Shown: positions 18,960-26,874 of the stretch, one piece after another
Layout: each line of letters opens with the position of its first letter
Numbering within the stretch: the stretch's first letter is position 1
Assembly (NCBI GenBank): GCA_035517775.1
Contig: DATIYF010000046.1
Location: 1 to 42,267 of the forward strand
DNA: 42,267 nucleotides
DNA from: DATIYF01 sp035517775
GTDB taxonomy: Bacteria > Acidobacteriota > Terriglobia > Terriglobales > Acidobacteriaceae
Reading direction: 5' to 3'
Program-made: the position numbers and the translations under genes
The notes under the pieces: model-generated
Seen by the model: only the letters and a program-made list of their open reading frames with translations
What the model was told of the DNA's origin: nothing
The model's database searches: none

Positions 18960-18983
18960 GCATCCCCCGGTTCAGTTCTGGAA

Positions 18984-19433
18984 CTAAGCAGACGGTTTCT
19001 TCTCGACCAGCAGAATGTGTTCGCAGTACAGGACGACTTGGTCGCGCTGGTTGAGCACCTCACAGCTTTCGATGACGCGTCCCATTTCCTTACGCCTGGG
19101 ATCTTCCTGCTTCTCCTTGATAGTCACCCGGGTGTGCAGCGTATCTCCGATGAAGACCGGTTTGGGGAAGCGCAGCTTGTCGTAACCGTAAGTGAAGGCA
19201 ACCGGATTGATCTGGCCGGCGGTGAGGCCAATGCCGATGGCAAAGGTCATGCTGCCGTGCGCGATGCGCTGGCCAAATGGCGTTTGACGGGCGAATTCCG
19301 CGTCAACGTGGTGTGGAAAATAGTCGCCCGTGTGCCCGGCGTGGATAACGATATCGGCTTCGGTGATCGTTCTTCCCGCGCTGATTCGCTGCTCTCCGAT
19401 CACGTAATCTTCGTAGTGTTGCGTCTTGGTCAT
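18984..19433 (-). CDS. MaoC-family (R)-enoyl-CoA hydratase-like protein
   Basis: This is a 149-residue single-hotdog MaoC hydratase with the complete catalytic motif. The segment GDYFPHHVDAEFA gives the Asp and, five residues later, the His that activate water in (R)-specific enoyl-CoA hydratases; FGQRIAHGSM follows. It ends with a VLYCEHILLV block shared with the second MaoC of the operon. It likely hydrates or dehydrates a CoA-bound intermediate made by the divergent CaiB-type CoA-transferase. It overlaps the IclR regulator gene by ATGA and is followed after about 24 bases by the solute-binding homologue. Confidence 0.92.
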   Translation of the reverse strand: MTKTQHYEDYVIGEQRISAGRTITEADIVIHAGHTGDYFPHHVDAEFARQTPFGQRIAHGSMTFAIGIGLTAGQINPVAFTYGYDKLRFPKPVFIGDTLHTRVTIKEKQEDPRRKEMGRVIESCEVLNQRDQVVLYCEHILLVEKKPSA

Positions 19434-20254
19434 AGCCGTGCCTGGGCAGATCGCCCCAGCTGTAGATGTTTCCCCCCGATGGCTGCAGAGAGCGAACCCG
19501 CGGTTTGGGCCAGGGTTTGGCGGACTTGGCGCGCTCCGATGCGGCCTTCGAGATGTTCAAGAAACGGAACGGTGACGGCGGCGACCGCTTCGCCGTGCTG
19601 ATTGAGCACCGGATAGCTGATGTTCAAAACGCCGCGGACCTGGTAACTGGCCAATTCTTCGTAACCGCGGCGGCGAATGCGCTCAAGATGACCGAAGAAA
19701 TTGGAAGGAGCGCGATGGCGCGAACGGCGCTGCCAGGCCTCAAGCGCGCGCGCGCGAACGGCTTGATTCTGGAAGGCGAGGATGACATGACCCGAGGAGG
19801 TGTGCAGCAGGTCAATGTTCGCGCCCAGCCGAACCGAAAAACTCAGGTTGCCGGGAGCATCGGCCTGGGCCACCACCACGATTTCAGCATTGTTCAGCAT
19901 GGCAAGATGGCAGGATTGCCCGGTGCTGGCGGCCACCTTCTGTACCAAGGGCCGGGCCTGCGCGATCAGACGCTGCCAGGGATGATGCAGGTGCGCCAGC
20001 TCGAACAACTTCAGCGTGAGCTGGTAGCGCTCGTCCGGGCCAGGCTGGCTGATGTATCCGCGCTCCTCCAGGCACACCAGCATGCGAAACACTTCGCTGA
20101 CGCTGCGGCCGAGGCGGCGCGCAATCTCGGCATGGGCCAGGGACTCTGACACCGAGGCCAGCAGCTCCAGGATATCCAGGCCCTTCTCGAGCGCGGGCGC
20201 GGCATAGCGCGTTCTTCGACGGGTAAGCAGGCGCCGCCGGGCTGGCCGGGTCAT
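19430..20254 (-). CDS. IclR-family transcriptional regulator
   Basis: This is a 274-residue IclR-type regulator. The winged helix-turn-helix (about 18-80) reads ALEKGLDILELLASV, then EIARRLGRSVSEVFRML and LEERGYI. The C-terminal effector domain (about 90-260) includes GQSCHLAMLNN, SSGHVILAF and SYPVLNQHGEAVAAV. It is the first gene of the seven-gene minus-strand operon and is divergent from the CoA-transferase gene, so it probably controls both through the AT-rich palindrome at 20272-20292. The effector is unknown but is likely the pathway substrate or a product. Confidence 0.93.
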   Translation of the reverse strand: MTRPARRRLLTRRRTRYAAPALEKGLDILELLASVSESLAHAEIARRLGRSVSEVFRMLVCLEERGYISQPGPDERYQLTLKLFELAHLHHPWQRLIAQARPLVQKVAASTGQSCHLAMLNNAEIVVVAQADAPGNLSFSVRLGANIDLLHTSSGHVILAFQNQAVRARALEAWQRRSRHRAPSNFFGHLERIRRRGYEELASYQVRGVLNISYPVLNQHGEAVAAVTVPFLEHLEGRIGARQVRQTLAQTAGSLSAAIGGKHLQLGRSAQARL

Positions 20255-20271
20255 GAAGTGAGCCTAACACA

Positions 20272-20292
20272 ATATTTTTCTAATGAAAATAT
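20272..20292. promoter_or_regulatory. Candidate IclR operator palindrome
   Basis: A perfect 7-bp inverted repeat (ATATTTT, 7-base spacer, AAAATAT) lies in the 99-bp gap between the divergent IclR and CaiB genes. The AT-rich block stands out from the GC-rich surroundings. A possible -10 (TACAAT, 20304-20309) for the CaiB gene lies just downstream, so a bound regulator could block it. Promoter and operator assignments are inference. Confidence 0.5.
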
Positions 20293-20353
20293 GATTTTAC
20301 CTGTACAATGACAAAAAAAACAAAAAAAGAATTGAAGGTTGCAAGGAGCCTTT

Positions 20354-21526
20354 GTGAGCGCATTGCCCAGTCAGCCCGCTGCCGAACGGCCGTTGCACGG
20401 CATTCTGGTTGTGGACTTCAGCCAGTTTCTTTCCGGCTCGCTAGCCACGCTTCGCCTGGCAGATCTTGGCGCGCGCGTGATCAAGATTGAACGGCCGGGC
20501 GCCGGAGATCTTGGGCGTTCCCTCTATTTGAGCGATACCGACGTTCACGGGGAAAACACGCTGTTCCACGCCATCAATCGCAACAAGGAAAGCTATGCGG
20601 CGGATCTGAAGAGCCGGGCGGACCGGGAGAAACTCCGCGGCCTGATCGAGGCTGCGGACGTCATGGTGCAGAATTTTCGTCCCGGAGTGATGGAGCGGCT
20701 TGGGCTGGGATATGAGAATGCCGCGAAAATCAATCCCCGGCTGGTGTATGGGGTGGTGAGCGGCTATGGGACAGCGGAAGCGTGGAAAGACCGCCCCGGG
20801 CAGGATCTTCTGGCACAGGCGCGCTCGGGCATCATGTGGCTGAGCGGGGATGAGGGTTCGCCGCCCACGCCCATGGCCCTGGCGATTGGCGATATGCTGG
20901 CGGGACACAATCTGTGCGAGGGAATTCTGGCCTGCCTGGTGCGGCGCGGCGTGACCGGCCGCGGGGGGCTGGTGGAGACCAGCCTGATCGAAGTGCTTAT
21001 TGATTTTCAGTTTGAGGTGCTGACCACGCATCTGAACGACGGACGCCGGCGGCCGCGGCGAAGCGGGTATCGCAATGCGCATGCTTATCTGGCCGCGCCC
21101 TACGGCGTTTATGACACCGCGAACGGACACCTGGCGCTGGCGATGACGCACCTGCCGACGCTGGGAAAACTACTTGATTTGCCGGCGCTTTCGGAGATTT
21201 CAGATTCCGCCGAGGGGTTCCGGCGGCGGGACGAAATCAAGCGCCTGCTCGCCGGCCGTTTGAAAGAGCAGACGACCGAGCACTGGCTGGAAATTCTGAA
21301 CGCCGCCGACATCTGGTGCGCGGAAGTTCTGGATTGGCCTGCACTCTGCGCCAGCCCTGCGTTTGAGCAGCTCGCCATGGTGCAGACGCTTAAGGACGGC
21401 GGGGGGATTGAGGTCCTAACCACGCGGATTCCGATCCGGCTGGATGGCGCCGTGCTGACCAGCGAGCGCCTTGCGCCCAGGGTTGGGCAGCATACCGAAG
21501 CGATTCAAAAAGAGTTTGGGCTGTGA
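20354..21526 (+). CDS. CaiB/BaiF family CoA-transferase
   Basis: This is a 390-residue family III CoA-transferase that moves CoA between carboxylic acids. Typical blocks are LVVDFSQFLSGSLATLRLADLGARVIKIE, broken here as LADLGARVIKIERPG near the N-terminus, then NFRPGVMERLGLGYE, VSGYG and PGQDLLAQARSGIM. The Asp in the GQDLLAQA block aligns with the catalytic Asp of this family. The start chosen is GTG at 20354, with AGGAG five bases upstream, rather than TTG at 20339, which lacks a spaced ribosome site. It is divergent from the IclR-MaoC-SBP-MaoC-RraA operon, which suggests it activates that pathway's acid as a CoA ester. Confidence 0.92.
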   Translation: MSALPSQPAAERPLHGILVVDFSQFLSGSLATLRLADLGARVIKIERPGAGDLGRSLYLSDTDVHGENTLFHAINRNKESYAADLKSRADREKLRGLIEAADVMVQNFRPGVMERLGLGYENAAKINPRLVYGVVSGYGTAEAWKDRPGQDLLAQARSGIMWLSGDEGSPPTPMALAIGDMLAGHNLCEGILACLVRRGVTGRGGLVETSLIEVLIDFQFEVLTTHLNDGRRRPRRSGYRNAHAYLAAPYGVYDTANGHLALAMTHLPTLGKLLDLPALSEISDSAEGFRRRDEIKRLLAGRLKEQTTEHWLEILNAADIWCAEVLDWPALCASPAFEQLAMVQTLKDGGGIEVLTTRIPIRLDGAVLTSERLAPRVGQHTEAIQKEFGL

Positions 21527-21533
21527 GAGGGCG

Positions 21534-22376
21534 TCATTTCAAGCGATAGACGCGGAGAGCGTTTTCGCTGAACAATTTTCGCTGGTTGGTTTCGCCTGCG
21601 CCGGCCGTGAGTTTTGTCAGCGCTTCCACCCATTGCCTGTAACTCGCGGAAAGCGTGCACACCGGCCAGTCGCTGCCGAACATCACCCGATCCCAAGCGA
21701 AGCAACTGACAACGTGCTCCACGTAGGGCCGCAGGTCTTCCGCGGTCCAGCCCTGCGGATCCGCGTAAGCCACCAGGCCCGACACTTTGCAACACACATT
21801 GGGGAACTTTGAAATCTCCGCGATGTGCGCGCGCCAGGGGTCGAGGATTTCTTCCTTAACCTGCGGGACGCCGCAGTGATCGAGAATGAAGGTCACATCC
21901 GGACATTGCGCGGCCAGATTGATCGCAATCGGCAACTGCCGGGCCAGAACGCAGAGATCGAACGAGAGGCCATATTCTGCCAGGCGCGCCACATTCTTGG
22001 CGAAAATCTTTCTCTGCCCAAGTTCGTCGGGCTGGGTGTGCAGCACGCGGCGAATGCCTTTGAGCTTTGGGTGATCCGCGATCTTATCGAGATAGGAGCA
22101 GAAGCCGTCATTCTCCGGCCGCCCGCAGGCCACGATACCCTCCAGCGGATTCCCCGGCTGATCGGCGAGAGCCAGCAGATGGCGAGTCTCGGCCAGCATG
22201 TAGGCCTCATCCACATCGGCCTCGAGATGGACGGACTTCTCTACCTGCAATCCTTCCGTGGCTGCAAGGTAATCCGCCATGCGGAAGGAACGGTCCAGGC
22301 TGGGAACAGATTGCAGCCAGGAGTAATGGAAGAGATCCAGATCCCAGAGATGCTGATGCGTATCCACGATTCGCAT
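21534..22376 (-). CDS. Amidohydrolase-family lactonase, L-fuconolactonase-like
   Basis: This is a 280-residue amidohydrolase-superfamily protein of the COG3618 type (L-fuconolactone, L-rhamnonolactone or pyrone-dicarboxylate lactonases). Metal and catalytic motifs are THQHLWDL at the N-terminus, SVHLEAD, FILDHCGVP and MFGSDWPVC. The start at 22376 (MRIVDTHQHLW) fits the family; an open frame from 22421 would add 15 residues. It follows the mutarotase gene on the same strand. The likely role is opening an aldonolactone made by sugar dehydrogenation. The order mutarotase next to amidohydrolase matches the oxidative fucose locus of Campylobacter jejuni. Confidence 0.88.
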   Translation of the reverse strand: MRIVDTHQHLWDLDLFHYSWLQSVPSLDRSFRMADYLAATEGLQVEKSVHLEADVDEAYMLAETRHLLALADQPGNPLEGIVACGRPENDGFCSYLDKIADHPKLKGIRRVLHTQPDELGQRKIFAKNVARLAEYGLSFDLCVLARQLPIAINLAAQCPDVTFILDHCGVPQVKEEILDPWRAHIAEISKFPNVCCKVSGLVAYADPQGWTAEDLRPYVEHVVSCFAWDRVMFGSDWPVCTLSASYRQWVEALTKLTAGAGETNQRKLFSENALRVYRLK

Positions 22377-22421
22377 AGATATTTGAGGTGAACGCGAGTG
22401 CGAAGAACTCAGCGCCGGCAT

Positions 22422-22745
22422 TCAATCACAATGGAAAACTTCCTGCATATTGGCCCACCACTCTCCCTCGGCCCGCGTTTCGAGCGGCAGTTGCATGGGC
22501 ATCATCACGGCCCACCACTCCTGCGTCTTCGGGTCGGCCGCCATTCTTGCCATATCGGCAGCGTAGTCTGAGCCGTGATATTCAAAATAGCCGAACAGAA
22601 AATCGTCTTTGAGAAAAATAGAATAGTTGCGGATGTTGCATTTCCGGATCATGGCCAGCACTTCGGGCCAAACGGCGGCGTGATATTTCTTATATGATTC
22701 AATCGCCTCGGGCTTCACTTTGATCACTGAACCGTAACGCTTCAT
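22422..22745 (-). CDS. L-rhamnose mutarotase family protein (RhaM/FucU-like)
   Basis: This is a 107-residue ferredoxin-like protein of the L-rhamnose mutarotase family (PF05336). The family pattern is clear: KVKPEAIESYKKYHAAVWPEV, broken here as KPEAIESYKKYH and HAAVWPEV, followed by NYSIFLKDDFLFGYFEYHG and the ending WWANMQEVFHCD. It interconverts the anomers of L-rhamnose or L-fucose. The start at 22745 is supported by AAGGA 7 bases upstream. It sits 47 bases after the Gfo/Idh gene and abuts the lactonase gene, so these three are probably one transcript. Confidence 0.93.
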   Translation of the reverse strand: MKRYGSVIKVKPEAIESYKKYHAAVWPEVLAMIRKCNIRNYSIFLKDDFLFGYFEYHGSDYAADMARMAADPKTQEWWAVMMPMQLPLETRAEGEWWANMQEVFHCD

Positions 22746-22792
22746 GCGTGCATCCTTCCGCAATTGGGTTGAACTTCTGGCGAAGACTGCAA

Positions 22793-23875
22793 TCAGGCGG
22801 TGATCTCTTCCGGCCGCACCGCGCGCTTCTCTGCCATGGAGCGGTATTCGGCGAAGACCACCTGCAAAGTGCGCAGATTGTCGCGCCCGCTGGTTTCGGG
22901 TTCGGAGCCATCTTCCGCGGCGCACATCAATGAGGCCATGGGGCCGACGAATGCATCCGGAATCCACATGCTGTCGAGCCGGGCAGAAAACCAGTATCCG
23001 GGATTGCGCTTCGACATGAATTCCAGAGTATCCGGGCGGCCGGTGGGATAGTTGTACATCAATCCAATCGTGCCCTTGATCACGCCTTCGGTTCCTTCGA
23101 GACGAAAAATGGCATAGGGATCGTCCTGCCAGGTGCTGTGACAGACGTCAATCGACACCTGCAGCCCGGAAGCATACTCCCACACCGTCAAAGTTTTGGT
23201 TTCGGCCTGCGTGGTCTCTGCTGGTCCGCGGCTGCCGCTGGTGAAAACATACGTGGGATCTCCCAGAAGATATCGAAGCGAATCTATGTAATGAATGCTG
23301 TGGAACATGATTTCGACGCACTTGCCCTGATAAATCCAGGGCCACAGACTCCAGTCGGTCTTGCAGTGGACCTGGATGGCGCCATAGGTCGGAGCGCCCA
23401 GCCAGCCGTCATCCATCAAGAGGCGGGCACAGCGGATGCCTGCGTCCCAGCGCATCTGCTGGTTGACGGCGATTTTCACGTTTGCGTTCTTCGCCAATTC
23501 GACGTTACGAACGGCAACGCTGTATTCATCGGCAAAAGGCTTCTGGCAGAGAAGATGCTTCCCGGCTGCGGTGACTTGTTCGACGATGGCCGCCTGTTCT
23601 TTGGGGTAAACGGCGATATCCACGAATTCGATTTCACGGTCCTTCAAAAGGTCGGCCACTGTCGCGTAAGTCTGCGGAATGGAATGCTGCTTCGCCGTGC
23701 GCTCGGCCTGCTCGCGATTCTTGTCCACGATGCCTGCCACCTTGAAGCCTGCCTTTTTGTAAGCGGGAAGGTGGGCGTAATTGACGATTCCGCCGGCGCC
23801 GACGATGCCGATGCCGTGATCGAGGCGCCGCGGCAGTTTCGGTTTGTAATCTAAGTGCGGGAAGATATCGGACAT
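22793..23875 (-). CDS. Gfo/Idh/MocA family oxidoreductase
   Basis: This is a 360-residue NAD(P)-dependent oxidoreductase. The Rossmann motif GIGIVGAGGIVNYAHLPAY (about residues 22-40) is followed by the family's CQKPFADEYSVA (the EKP-like motif, here QKP, with catalytic Lys) and a C-terminal alpha/beta domain with HSIHYIDSLRYLLGDP. The start at 23875 is preferred because AGGGGG lies upstream and the sequence then matches family N-termini; 23938 is possible. The probable role is oxidising or epimerising a sugar or sugar acid in the deoxy-sugar pathway. It is first in the minus-strand group with mutarotase and lactonase and is divergent from the FAH-family gene. Confidence 0.9.
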   Translation of the reverse strand: MSDIFPHLDYKPKLPRRLDHGIGIVGAGGIVNYAHLPAYKKAGFKVAGIVDKNREQAERTAKQHSIPQTYATVADLLKDREIEFVDIAVYPKEQAAIVEQVTAAGKHLLCQKPFADEYSVAVRNVELAKNANVKIAVNQQMRWDAGIRCARLLMDDGWLGAPTYGAIQVHCKTDWSLWPWIYQGKCVEIMFHSIHYIDSLRYLLGDPTYVFTSGSRGPAETTQAETKTLTVWEYASGLQVSIDVCHSTWQDDPYAIFRLEGTEGVIKGTIGLMYNYPTGRPDTLEFMSKRNPGYWFSARLDSMWIPDAFVGPMASLMCAAEDGSEPETSGRDNLRTLQVVFAEYRSMAEKRAVRPEEITA

Positions 23876-24085
23876 TCCTGAGGCCCCCTCTGCGCATGCG
23901 TCGCCCGCAGTTTCTGTGAGCGCAATTCGCAATCGCAAACTCTACAGCAAGACTTGCTCCGCGCCAAAATGTTTGTGCCGCCGGCGCCGAAATGCGGCGC
24001 CCAGAGCGGTTGACCGGCGCGGCCCGGTTTTATTGATTGAAACGGCAGGAGCTGAAAATGCAGCACGTTTATCACAAACTTGCGG

Positions 24086-24101
24086 CTGAAGCTCGCTTCA
24101 G
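24086..24101. promoter_or_regulatory. Candidate operator dyad
   Basis: A 7-bp perfect inverted repeat with a 2-base centre (CTGAAGC, TC, GCTTCAG) lies in the 270-bp gap between the divergent Gfo/Idh and FAH-family genes, 44 bases before the latter's start. The position suits an operator for shared control; no nearby regulator gene identifies the binder. Confidence 0.4.
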
Positions 24102-24145
24102 TTAGCATTTTCGTCCTTTTGATCGCGGAGAATGGAACCTGCCGC

Positions 24146-25003
24146 ATGAAGCTCATTCGATTTGGCGAGCCGGAAAGAGAGAAACCTGGAATTATCACGC
24201 CTGACGGCGAGCGAATTGATGTTTCTTCCTTCGGGCGAGACTACGACGAATCTTTTTTTGCCGGCGATGGTCTCATGCAGTTGGAGCGCTGGCTCAAATC
24301 CAATTTGTCTTCGGCGCCGAGATTTTCCGAATCCGTGCGCTTAGGGCCTCCGATCTGCCGCCCCAGCAAGATCATCTGCATCGGACTGAACTTTCGCGAC
24401 CACGCGAGAGAAAGCGAGATGGAGATTCCGGCCGAGCCGGTGATCTTCTTCAAATCCACAACTTCCCTGGCGGGACCGAACGATGATCTGGTAATGCCGA
24501 GAAACAGCAGCAAAGTGGATTGGGAAGTTGAGCTCGGGGTGGTCATCGGGAACAAGGCCAAGGGCATTTCCAAACCCGAAGCCCTCGATCATGTCGCCGC
24601 TTATGTGTTGCACAACGATTACTCCGAGCGAGCTTTCCAGTTGGAGCGCGGCGGCCAGTGGGTGAAGGGAAAGAGCGCAGATACTTTTGCTCCGCTCGGT
24701 CCGTTCCTGGCAACGCGCGATGAAATTCCAGAGACGGGCAAACTGGGCATGTGGCTCAAGGTCAACGGGGATTTCCGGCAAAAGAGCTGCACCGCGGAAA
24801 TGATCTTCGACGTGCCTACGCTGGTGAGCTACGTCAGCGAATTCATGACGCTGCTTCCCGGCGACTTGATCAGCACGGGAACCCCTGCCGGAGTTGGGCT
24901 GGGCATGAAGCCGCCGCAATTTCTGAAGCCCGGCGACGTGGTGGAGTGGGGCATCGAGAAATTAGGCCAGGCCCGTCACAAGGTGGCAGCATGGCGGCCT
25001 TAG
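24146..25003 (+). CDS. FAH-family hydrolase, diketo-deoxy-fuconate hydrolase-like
   Basis: This is a 285-residue fumarylacetoacetate hydrolase-family enzyme. The family core runs from ICIGLNFRDHARE through VDWEVELGVVIG (metal-binding Glu-x-Glu) and HNDYSERAFQLERGGQW to the end ISTGTPAGVGLG. Within this family the FQ..R..GQW...KS region and the context point to 2,4-diketo-3-deoxy-L-fuconate (or rhamnonate) hydrolase, which splits the diketo acid into pyruvate and lactate, the last step of oxidative fucose or rhamnose breakdown. The start at 24146 gives MKLIRFG, the family's usual N-terminus; 24080 would add an unrelated extension. It is divergent from the Gfo/Idh gene. Confidence 0.88.
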   Translation: MKLIRFGEPEREKPGIITPDGERIDVSSFGRDYDESFFAGDGLMQLERWLKSNLSSAPRFSESVRLGPPICRPSKIICIGLNFRDHARESEMEIPAEPVIFFKSTTSLAGPNDDLVMPRNSSKVDWEVELGVVIGNKAKGISKPEALDHVAAYVLHNDYSERAFQLERGGQWVKGKSADTFAPLGPFLATRDEIPETGKLGMWLKVNGDFRQKSCTAEMIFDVPTLVSYVSEFMTLLPGDLISTGTPAGVGLGMKPPQFLKPGDVVEWGIEKLGQARHKVAAWRP

Positions 25004-25092
25004 CGTTTGGCCGGGTTTCCGCAATCTGATTTAAGATGGCGCTGGCTGAGGGCGGCGCAGCTTTAGCTGCCGGAACTCGGCTTCTTCGGGCC

Positions 25093-26871
25093 ATGCGAAG
25101 GTTCTGGTTCTTCCCGCTTTTCGCTGCAGTTCTCGCTTTGGGCGCCAGGGTGGGCTCGCAGACCAATCCTCCGGTCGAAAAGCCTGAAAAACTCGCTCCC
25201 GGCGAGGTGCATTTCGAGGAGATCGCGCGCCAGGCCGGCCTCACCGCCATGAATGTTTATGGCGGCGATACCCACAAAGAATTCATCATTGAAACCACGG
25301 GCAACGGCGCGATTATTTTCGACTACGACAACGACGGCTGGCCTGATATTTTTCTTCCCAACGGTTCGACCGTGGAAGGATTTTCGAAAGATCGCGCCCC
25401 CACCGGCCATCTCTATCACAACAACCGCGATGGCACGTTCAGCGACGTCACCGCCCGCTCCGGGCTGGCGGAGCCAGGATGGGGCCAGGGGGGGTGCGTC
25501 GGCGATTTCGATAACGACGGATTTCTCGATCTGTTTGTTACTTATTGGGGGCAGAGCATTCTCTATCGCAACAACGGTGACGGCACCTTTACCGACGTTA
25601 CCGGCAAAGCAGGGCTGAAGACTGCGCGCACAGAGTGGAGCGCGGGCTGCAGCTTCGTGGATTACGATCGCGACGGCAAGGCAGATCTCTTCGTCTCGCG
25701 CTATGTGGATTTCAGCTACGACTCAGTGCCCAGGCCGGGGCAGGGGCCGTGGTGCCAGTGGAAGGGAATCAACGTGATGTGCGGGCCGCGCGGCCTCAAG
25801 GCCGGCAGCAATGCGCTCTATCACAACAACGGCGATGGGACCTTCACTGACGTTTCGCAGAAGTCCGGAATTCTGGATACTTCGCCGTGTTACGGGCTGA
25901 CGCCGCTAACGGCGGATTTCGACAATGACGGATGGCCCGACATTTACGTTGCCTGCGATTCCACCCCCAGCCTTCTTTATCACAACAATCACGACGGCAC
26001 GTTCACCGACATCGCCAAGAAAGCGGGCGTTGCCTACAACGCCGACGGAACCGAACAAGCGGGCATGGGGCTGGCGGCCGGCGATTATATCCACAGCGGC
26101 TACCAGGATCTTGTGAAGACGAATTTCAGCGACGACACGCCAACCCTCTACCTCAATCACGGCGATAACAACTTTGACGATGTGACCTACGACGCCGGAC
26201 TGGGTCGCATCAAGAACTGGCTGGGATGGGGCGTGCAATTCTACGATTTCGATAACAGCGGATGGCCGGGAATCCTGATCGCAAACGGCCACGTTTACCC
26301 CGAGGTGGATGGGAAAGGCCTGGGCACAAGCTACCGCCAGCCAAAAGTTGCCTACTACAACCTGCGCGATGGCAGCTTTACCAATATCACCGCCGAGGCC
26401 GGGGCGGTGCTCAGCGAAAAGCATTCGGGGCGAGGCATGGCGCTGGCTGATCTGTTCAACAACGGCCACCAGGAAGCGCTGGTTAACAACATGAACGAAA
26501 CTCCGTCGCTCTATTACAACCGCGCGCCGGTGGGAAACTTTATTAGCCTGCGGCTAGTCGGAGTGAAATCGAACCGCGCCGCCCTGGGCGCCGTGGTTAC
26601 GCTGGAAGAGGGCAAGGATAAGCGCGCCATGGAAGTGCGCAGCGGAGACGGTTTCATCTCTCAAAGCGACTTGCGTCTGCATTTTGGCCTGGGGAAATCT
26701 GACCAGGCGGAAAAGATTGTGATTCGCTGGCCGAGTGGACTGGTAGAAACCTTAACTAACGTTCCGGCCAACCGCTATTACGTTGTCCGCGAAGGGAAGG
26801 GAATTGATGCCGGCCAGACGCGCGGCGTGAGCGGAGTGCGGATACAGTTGCCGAACGGCGCTGCCAAATAA
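25093..26871 (+). CDS. CRTAC1 family exported FG-GAP/ASPIC-UnbV protein
   Basis: This is a 592-residue predicted exported protein. A signal peptide (about 1-22, ending near VGSQ) is followed by FG-GAP/VCBS beta-propeller repeats. Calcium-binding loops of the DxDxDG type are visible: DYDNDGWPDIF, DFDNDGFLDLF, DYDRDGKADLF, DFDNDGWPDIY and a degenerate DFDNSGWPGIL. The C-terminus (about 490-580) is an ASPIC/UnbV domain (NRAALGAVVTL, GDGFISQSDLRLHFGLG, IRWPSG). The function is unknown; the family is greatly expanded in Acidobacteriota and often linked to TPR proteins. The start at 25093 is chosen because it begins the signal peptide; 25036 is upstream and open. It converges on the RhaT-like gene with a 3-bp gap. 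Confidence 0.88.
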   Translation: MRRFWFFPLFAAVLALGARVGSQTNPPVEKPEKLAPGEVHFEEIARQAGLTAMNVYGGDTHKEFIIETTGNGAIIFDYDNDGWPDIFLPNGSTVEGFSKDRAPTGHLYHNNRDGTFSDVTARSGLAEPGWGQGGCVGDFDNDGFLDLFVTYWGQSILYRNNGDGTFTDVTGKAGLKTARTEWSAGCSFVDYDRDGKADLFVSRYVDFSYDSVPRPGQGPWCQWKGINVMCGPRGLKAGSNALYHNNGDGTFTDVSQKSGILDTSPCYGLTPLTADFDNDGWPDIYVACDSTPSLLYHNNHDGTFTDIAKKAGVAYNADGTEQAGMGLAAGDYIHSGYQDLVKTNFSDDTPTLYLNHGDNNFDDVTYDAGLGRIKNWLGWGVQFYDFDNSGWPGILIANGHVYPEVDGKGLGTSYRQPKVAYYNLRDGSFTNITAEAGAVLSEKHSGRGMALADLFNNGHQEALVNNMNETPSLYYNRAPVGNFISLRLVGVKSNRAALGAVVTLEEGKDKRAMEVRSGDGFISQSDLRLHFGLGKSDQAEKIVIRWPSGLVETLTNVPANRYYVVREGKGIDAGQTRGVSGVRIQLPNGAAK

Positions 26872-26874
26872 CCA

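Noticed and set aside
20308..20490. Possible leader peptide beginning MTKKTKKELK before the CaiB gene
   Set aside because: Its ATG overlaps the candidate -10 hexamer, so it would lie upstream of the transcript start, and the rest is out-of-frame CaiB sequence.
23876..24145. Riboswitch in the longer intergenic regions
   Set aside because: No conserved riboswitch core was recognised; only short dyads are present.
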